Below, in pieces: positions 32,104 through 36,698 of a DNA stretch of 36,698 bases. The translations under genes were made by a program, and so were the position numbers. Numbering within the stretch: position 1 is the stretch's first letter; each line of letters starts with the position of its first letter. The notes under the pieces were generated by a model that was not told where the DNA came from, searched no databases, and saw only the letters and a program-made list of their open reading frames with translations. This stretch comes from Brachybacterium sp. UMB0905 (lineage in GTDB: Bacteria > Actinomycetota > Actinomycetes > Actinomycetales > Dermabacteraceae): positions 1 to 36,698 of the forward strand of contig NZ_PNHL01000019.1 in the NCBI RefSeq assembly GCF_002871795.1, given 5' to 3'.

Positions 32104-33600
32104 ATGCAGCAGTCAGACCCCTCCTCCTCCCCGTCGGCCGCCCGGACGGCCGAACCCTCCGCGCTGGACCGCTACTTCCTGATCACCGAGCGGGGCTCCA
32201 CCCTGGCCCGTGAGATCCGCGGCGGCCTGGTCACGTTCTTCTCGATGTGCTACATCGTGGTGCTGAACCCGCTGATCATCGGCACCGTCCCGGATTCCAC
32301 CGGCCAATACCTGGGCGGCGGCGCCGAGCCGAACCTGCCCGCCGTCGCCGCCGGCACCGCGCTGATCGCCGGAGTTCTGAGCATCCTGATGGGCGCCTGG
32401 GCGAAGTTCCCGCTGGCGCTCGCGGCGGGCCTGGGCCTGAACGCCTACCTCGCCTATTCCGTGGTCCCGTTGCCGGGCATGACCTGGGGCGGGGCGATGG
32501 GCCTGGTGGTGCTCGAGGGTGTGGTGATCCTCCTGCTGGTCCTCTCCGGCTTCCGCAAGGCCGTGTTCGATGCCGTCCCGCCGTTCCTGAAGACCGCAAT
32601 CGGCGTGGGCATCGGGCTGTTCATCGCGTTTTTGGGCCTGTACAACGCTCGCTTCGTCACCGCCGCCGGGGCCACCCCCGTGCAGCTGGGCAATGACGGA
32701 TCCCTCACCGGCTGGCCCACCTTCGTGTTCGTCACCGGTCTGCTGCTGATGCTCGTGCTGTGGGTGCGCAAGGTGCCCGGCGCCATCCTCATCTCCATCG
32801 TCACCGCCACCGTCCTGGCGATCCTCATCGAGCGGTTCATGGGGCTCGGCGCCCATGCCCCCGCCACGCCCGATGACCCGGGGAACCCCGGCGGCTGGGC
32901 CATGAACGTGCCCACCGTCAGCGAATTCCCCATCCAGATCCCCGATTTCGCGACCCTGTTCACCGTCGACCCGTGGGGAGGTATCACCGCGGCCGGGGTG
33001 ATCGGCGCGAGCGTCATCGTCTTTTCCCTGCTGCTGGCGGACTTCTTCGACACCATGGGCACGATGGTCGGCGTCGCCTCCGGCGGTGGGCTGATCACGG
33101 CCGACGGGGATATCCCGCACTCCCAGCGCATCCTCATCGTCGACTCCGTCGCGGCGATCGGTGGCGGCGTCGGCGGCGTCTCCTCCAACACGAGCTTCGT
33201 CGAATCCGCCTCAGGTGTGGCCGAAGGGGCGCGCACGGGCCTGGCAGCGATCGTCGTGGGCGTGCTGTTCCTCCTCACGACGTTCCTGTCCCCGCTGGTG
33301 GCGCTGGTGCCCTACGAAGCGGCGACCCCGGCGCTGGTGATGGTCGGCTTCCTCATGATGACCCAGATCACCGAGCTGGATTTCACCGACGTCGAGGTGG
33401 CGCTGCCCGCGTTCCTGACCATCATCCTCATGCCCTTCGCGTACTCGATCACGGTGGGCATGGGCGCCGGTTTCGTGATGTTCGTGCTGATCCGCCTGGT
33501 GCGCGGCAAGGCGCGGGAGTTCCACTGGCTGATGTACCTCATCGCCGTGCTGTTCGTGGCGTACTTCCTGCGCGGGGCGATCGAGGGACTGCTGACGTGA
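32104..33600 (+). CDS. NCS2-family purine permease (AzgA-like guanine/hypoxanthine transporter)
   Basis: A 498-aa integral membrane transporter with about 12-14 hydrophobic segments. AzgA-type hallmarks are the N-terminal FLITERGSTLAREIRGGLVTFFSMCYIVVLNP, AAGLGLNAYLAY, LADFFDTMGTMVGVA with its acidic residues in the substrate path, and VSSNTSFVESASGVAEGARTGL. These separate it from the UraA/xanthine branch. It would import a purine base by proton symport. The stop overlaps a MarR gene as GTGA, so transporter and regulator are translationally coupled. Precise substrate cannot be read from sequence. Confidence 0.94.
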   Translation: MQQSDPSSSPSAARTAEPSALDRYFLITERGSTLAREIRGGLVTFFSMCYIVVLNPLIIGTVPDSTGQYLGGGAEPNLPAVAAGTALIAGVLSILMGAWAKFPLALAAGLGLNAYLAYSVVPLPGMTWGGAMGLVVLEGVVILLLVLSGFRKAVFDAVPPFLKTAIGVGIGLFIAFLGLYNARFVTAAGATPVQLGNDGSLTGWPTFVFVTGLLLMLVLWVRKVPGAILISIVTATVLAILIERFMGLGAHAPATPDDPGNPGGWAMNVPTVSEFPIQIPDFATLFTVDPWGGITAAGVIGASVIVFSLLLADFFDTMGTMVGVASGGGLITADGDIPHSQRILIVDSVAAIGGGVGGVSSNTSFVESASGVAEGARTGLAAIVVGVLFLLTTFLSPLVALVPYEAATPALVMVGFLMMTQITELDFTDVEVALPAFLTIILMPFAYSITVGMGAGFVMFVLIRLVRGKAREFHWLMYLIAVLFVAYFLRGAIEGLLT

Positions 33601-34223
33601 CCGACGGCGGCGCGAAGCACAGCGGGGCCCGGAGCCCAGAGCTGCAGAGCGAGGTATCTCGGGCTGCGGAGCCTGGAGCCACGGAACGGGGCGCTGAGGG
33701 ACGTGGCGCCGCGGAACCTGCTGCCGAAGATCGCGGCGCCGAGGATCAGCTTGCGATCCAGCTGGCCGCGGACCTGCAGCGCCTGCTGTTGGTGTCCTCG
33801 CGGATCCTGCGCACCCGCACCGCCTCACAGGACATCTCCGCCTCGCAGTTCTCGGTGCTCGCCTACCTCCACCGCAGCGGCGGCTCCACCCCCGGAGCGA
33901 TCGCCGCCTTCGAACGCGTCAGCCCACCGGTGATCACCCGCATGCTGGTGCGGCTCGAGCAGATGGATCTGCTGGTGCGCCGCCCCCACCCCGAGGATGG
34001 CCGACAGGTGTGGGTGACCCTCACCGACCACGGAGTGCAGGCCGTGCTGGCCGGACGCGAGGAGCGCAACGCCTGGCTGCGCGAACGCATCGCCGCGGCG
34101 AGCCCGGCCGAGCGGGAGAACATCGAGGCCGCGAGCGCGGTGCTGACCCGCACCCTGCTCGAGCGGCGCGACGAGCAGCAGCTCAGGCCGTCGCGTCGAG
34201 CACGTGATCGAGCACCGCGATGA
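33597..34223 (+). CDS. MarR-family transcriptional regulator coupled to the purine permease
   Basis: A 208-aa winged-helix protein. The first 50 residues are a low-complexity Ala/Glu/Gly/Arg tail. The MarR fold follows: dimer helix about 52-75 (IQLAADLQRLLLVSSRILR), SQFSVLAYLHRSGGSTPGAI, recognition helix about 108-120 (VSPPVITRMLVRL), and wing DGRQVWVTLTDHG. The GTG start overlaps the permease stop (GTGA). Its last 41 bp overlap the 3' end of serC on the other strand. Co-expression with the permease suggests it controls that gene or a purine response; this is inference. GTG could be replaced by an internal start after the tail. Confidence 0.9.
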   Translation: MTDGGAKHSGARSPELQSEVSRAAEPGATERGAEGRGAAEPAAEDRGAEDQLAIQLAADLQRLLLVSSRILRTRTASQDISASQFSVLAYLHRSGGSTPGAIAAFERVSPPVITRMLVRLEQMDLLVRRPHPEDGRQVWVTLTDHGVQAVLAGREERNAWLRERIAAASPAERENIEAASAVLTRTLLERRDEQQLRPSRRARDRAPR

Positions 34224-35340
34224 GCGCGCGCACATCCTCCTCAGGCACCGCGGGGAAGGTTGCGATCCGCAGCTGATTGCGGCCGAGCTTGCGGTACGGC
34301 TCCACGTCCACCACGCCGTGCGCCCGCAGCACCGCGGTGATCGCGGTGGCATCGATCTGCTCATCGACATCCAGGGTGGTCACCACCTGGGAGCGCGCCG
34401 CAGGATCGGCCACGAACGGGGTGATTTCCTCCCGGCGCCCCGCCCACTCCTGCAGCAGCGAACTGGTGGTGCGGGTTCGCTCATCGGCCCAGGCCAGGCC
34501 GCCCTGGTCCAGGATCCACTGGATCTGCTCGGCCATCAGTACGAGCGTGGCGACCGCCGGGGTGTTCAGCGTCTGATCCTTGCGGGAGTTCGTGATCGCC
34601 GCAGTGAGGGAGAGGAACTCGGGGATCCACCGGTCCTGCGCGGCATCCAGGCGCTCGGCCCGCTCAAGCGCCGCGGGGGAGAGGATCGCGATCCACAGCC
34701 CGCCGTCGGAGGCGAAGGCCTTCTGCGGCGCGAAGTAGTAGGCATCCGTCTGCGTGATGTCCACCTTCGCGGCGCCGGCGACGGAGGTGGCATCCACCAG
34801 CACCAGCTGGTCATCACGTGCCCCCGCGGGGCGCTGCACGGGAAGCATCACCCCGGTGGACGTCTCATTGTGTGGCCAGGCGAAGGAATCGACCTCCGTG
34901 CTCGCCTCCGGGGCGGGCCGCGTGCCGGGCTCACTGCGCAGCACCATGGGGTCCGCCAGATGTGGGGCGGCCGTGGCCTCGGCGGCGAACTTCGCGGAGA
35001 ACTCCCCGCACACCAAGTGCTGGCTGCGCCGCTCGATGAGACCCAGGGCGGCTACGTCCCAAAACGCCGTCGACCCGCCGTTGCCGAGCACCACCTCGTA
35101 CCCCTCGGGCAGGTCGAACAGTGCCTGAAGGCCCTCCCGGATCCGGCGCACCTGCTGCTTGACCGGCGCCTGCCGATGGCTCGTCCCCAGCACTGAGCGG
35201 CCCGCAGAGGTCAGCGCCTGCAGCTGCTCATCACGCACGCGCGAGGGACCGGATCCGAAGCGGCCGTCACGGGGCAGCAGCTCGGCGGGGATCTGCAGAG
35301 CGCGGATCGCGTCGGCGCGGGCAGTGCGGGCATCGGTCAT
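34183..35340 (-). CDS. serC: phosphoserine aminotransferase
   Basis: SerC makes O-phosphoserine from 3-phosphohydroxypyruvate and glutamate in serine synthesis. The 385-aa protein is the actinobacterial class-V type: DGRFGSGPSRVRDEQ near the start, GNGGSTAFWDVAALG, WPHNETSTGVMLPV, VDATSVAGAAKVDI, and the PLP lysine Lys207 in YYFAPQKAFASDGGLW. The C-terminus has YRKLGRNQLRIATFP. AGGAGG stands 7-12 bases before the ATG, so the mRNA has a leader. It is divergent from menG with a 122-bp gap and convergent with the MarR gene, overlapping its end by 41 bp. Confidence 0.96.
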   Translation of the reverse strand: MTDARTARADAIRALQIPAELLPRDGRFGSGPSRVRDEQLQALTSAGRSVLGTSHRQAPVKQQVRRIREGLQALFDLPEGYEVVLGNGGSTAFWDVAALGLIERRSQHLVCGEFSAKFAAEATAAPHLADPMVLRSEPGTRPAPEASTEVDSFAWPHNETSTGVMLPVQRPAGARDDQLVLVDATSVAGAAKVDITQTDAYYFAPQKAFASDGGLWIAILSPAALERAERLDAAQDRWIPEFLSLTAAITNSRKDQTLNTPAVATLVLMAEQIQWILDQGGLAWADERTRTTSSLLQEWAGRREEITPFVADPAARSQVVTTLDVDEQIDATAITAVLRAHGVVDVEPYRKLGRNQLRIATFPAVPEEDVRALIAVLDHVLDATA

Positions 35341-35462
35341 CGTAGATTTCCTCCTGCGTCACGGCAAAGCCGCCGGATGCGGCGACAGGTTCATCATCCC
35401 AGCGTCTCGCCATCACGGCGCGGCTGGTCCACCGCCTGGCCCACCCGTGCGAGGATCGGAGC

Positions 35463-36176
35463 ATGAGCCGTGCCCAGCTGGACAAGCAGCCCACCGATGT
35501 CGCCTCGATGTTCGACGGTGTCGCGCGGCGCTACGACCTCATGAACGACATCGCCGCTCTGGGGCAGGTGGGCATGTGGCGTGACCGCATGGTCGATGCA
35601 CTCGACCTGCACGAGGGCGATGCGGTCCTCGACCTCGCAGGTGGCACCGGAACCTCCGCCACGGCGATCGCCAAGGCAGGCGCCCGGGTGGTGGCCGCGG
35701 ATTTCTCGCTCGGCATGATGCGGGAGGGACGCCGACGGGGCGCCCCGGTGCCGTTCGTGGGGGCCGACGCCCAGCGCCTGCCCTTCGCCGATGACACCTT
35801 CGACGCTTCGGTGATCTCCTTCGGGCTGCGCAATGTGCAGGATCCCCGTCGGGGCCTGGCCGAGATGACGCGCGTGGTGCGCCCGGGCGGCCGAGTGGTG
35901 GTGTGCGAGTTCTCCCGGCCCACCTGGTCCGCGTTCCGCGTTCTCTATGAGCGGTACCTGCTGCGGGCCATCCCTGTCGCAGCCTCTGCCGTGACGGACG
36001 AGGCCAGCCCGTACGAGTACCTGGCCGAGTCCATCCTCGATTGGCCTGATCAGGAAGAGCTCAGCGAATGGTTCCACGACGTGGGGCTCGAGCAGGTTGA
36101 GCACCGCAACCTCTCCGGTGGGATCGTCGCCCTCCACCGCGGGCGCGTGGCCGACGCTTCCGTGCTCGAGAGCTGA
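35463..36176 (+). CDS. menG: demethylmenaquinone methyltransferase
   Basis: MenG (UbiE family) adds the last methyl group in menaquinone synthesis with SAM. The 237-aa class I methyltransferase has VASMFDGVARRYDLMND (14-29), the SAM loop VLDLAGGTGTSA (55-66), VVAADFSLGMM (77-87), ADAQRLPFADDTFDASVISFGLRNV and the family block FSRPTWSAFRVLYERYLLRAIP. Only a weak hexamer GAGGAT lies six bases before the ATG, and no SD is clear. Product serves ndh, encoded 4.5 kb upstream. A hairpin follows directly. Confidence 0.95.
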   Translation: MSRAQLDKQPTDVASMFDGVARRYDLMNDIAALGQVGMWRDRMVDALDLHEGDAVLDLAGGTGTSATAIAKAGARVVAADFSLGMMREGRRRGAPVPFVGADAQRLPFADDTFDASVISFGLRNVQDPRRGLAEMTRVVRPGGRVVVCEFSRPTWSAFRVLYERYLLRAIPVAASAVTDEASPYEYLAESILDWPDQEELSEWFHDVGLEQVEHRNLSGGIVALHRGRVADASVLES

Positions 36177-36180
36177 GAGG

Positions 36181-36204
36181 CGGGCTCGTAGGCGCTACGG
36201 CCCG
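36181..36204 (+). terminator. terminator after menG
   Basis: A 10-bp stem with one bulged T (CGGGC-T-CGTAG / CTACG-GCCCG) and a 3-nt loop starts four bases after the menG stop. Confidence 0.65.
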
Positions 36205-36387
36205 GGTGAGGTGACGCGGGTGCGGGGGAAGTCCCGCTGGTGTGGGCAGCGCGCTGCAGGTGTGTCCCCTAGCGTGCTGTTGTTCCCGGGGTGGCGTTGG
36301 AGCTGCTGGGCGGCGGTGAAGTGCGCAGGGCTGAGACCGGCTCGCCGAGATGTAGCGGGCATCACCCCTCTGGCCAGGGCTTCCAGC
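36205..36387. other. intergenic region without recognised features
   Basis: Between the menG terminator and the first rrn promoter I see no gene with family similarity, no tRNA and no clear palindrome. It may hold further upstream activating or promoter elements of the rRNA operon. Confidence 0.5.
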
Positions 36388-36416
36388 TTGACCCTCTCGC
36401 CCACCTCCCGTAATGT
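36388..36416 (+). promoter_or_regulatory. rrn promoter P1: TTGACC-17-TAATGT
   Basis: Near-consensus -35 TTGACC (36388-36393) and -10 TAATGT (36411-36416) with the ideal 17-bp spacer, in an otherwise GC-rich stretch. A 7-bp hairpin TGCCCCG/CGGGGCA follows at 36426-36445. Confidence 0.7.
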
Positions 36417-36542
36417 TCTTCCTCGTGCCCCGCTGAACCGGGGCATCGGAGCGGCTCGCAGAGTTGGTTCCGATGGGTCTGGTTCGGGGTCGGCTTCTCT
36501 AGGGCGTGAGTTGGGAAGCGGTTCGGATCACATCGGATCGAT

Positions 36543-36572
36543 TTGACTCGCGGTGAGTGGCTGGCTTAATCT
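36543..36572 (+). promoter_or_regulatory. rrn promoter P2: TTGACT-18-TAATCT
   Basis: -35 TTGACT (36543-36548) and -10 TAATCT (36567-36572) with an 18-bp spacer, about 155 bp downstream of P1. Transcription would start near 36579. Confidence 0.75.
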
Positions 36573-36578
36573 GGTGGG

Positions 36579-36698
36579 GTTGCCCCGGAGCGAAGAGCCT
36601 GATCGGCTCGGGTTTCCGAGTGCGCGTGTTGTTTGATATCTCAATAGCGTGTCTGTTTGTTGATGCCATATTTTGTATGGCAATTATTGATGGACAAC
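36579..36698 (+). other. 5' leader of a ribosomal RNA operon (pre-16S spacer)
   Basis: The sequence contains a small hairpin CTCGG/CCGAG (36607-36620), the stretch GTTGTTTGATATCTCAATAG (36629-36648), which matches the boxA-type antitermination region of micrococcal rrn leaders as I remember it, and a hairpin TGCCATA/TATGGCA (36664-36682). AT content rises sharply relative to the rest of the window. The 16S gene itself is not reached; it should start soon after 36698. Confidence 0.75.

Overview
This is a high-GC chromosomal core region from an actinobacterium, most likely of the order Micrococcales (a Dermabacteraceae/Brachybacterium-like organism is my best guess, by inference only). The evidence is the conserved actinobacterial gene order tatD-rsmA-ispE, glmU-prs-rplY-pth-mfd-mazG-eno-ftsB/divIC-DUF501-ppx, a Pmt-type mannosyltransferase divergent from rsmI, a WXG100-type protein, many ATGA/GTGA stop-start overlaps, and an rRNA-operon leader of micrococcal type at the right edge.

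Layout. 1-4247: accessory-looking block: a terminator, a WXG100-like protein with a hydrophobic Gly/Ala-rich C-terminus, an unrecognised protein with an EspG-like look, two tandem alpha/beta hydrolases, and an orphan LysR-type effector-binding domain. 4248-8598: luxS (AI-2/methyl cycle), convergent with malQ (4-alpha-glucanotransferase) and the mannosyltransferase gene pmt. 8738-9889: rsmI and, convergent, a cysteine-free ribosomal protein bL32 gene, separated by a strong two-way hairpin. 10188-13041: tatD-rsmA-ispE, translationally coupled. 13123-13880: frameshifted remnant of a DUF222/13E12-type gene. 13905-17088, minus strand: an ABC-F ATPase, then MarR and TetR regulators. 17182-20723: tRNA-Gln(UUG), glmU-prs, rplY. 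20864-29557: pth-mfd, mazG, eno, then ftsB/divIC-DUF501-ppx. 29639-36176: ndh, nagB, a purine permease coupled to a MarR gene, serC (minus) and menG/ubiE. 36177-36698: no protein gene, but two tandem sigma70-type promoters and an rrn leader; the 16S rRNA gene should begin just beyond the window.

Most genes serve translation and its quality control (rsmI, rsmA, pth, bL32, bL25, tRNA-Gln, ABC-F), envelope and precursor synthesis (glmU, ispE, prs, pmt, ftsB/divIC), central metabolism (eno, nagB, serC, malQ), respiration (ndh, menG), and nucleotide or genome upkeep (mazG, mfd, tatD, ppx).

The strongest unexpected pattern is regulatory: at least eleven start codons lie exactly six nucleotides (one lies seven) after a TANNNT-like -10 hexamer, which predicts leaderless mRNAs and fixes several start codons. 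No convincing new defence or mobile system was found. The most speculative biological unit is the WXG100-like protein with its EspG-like neighbour.
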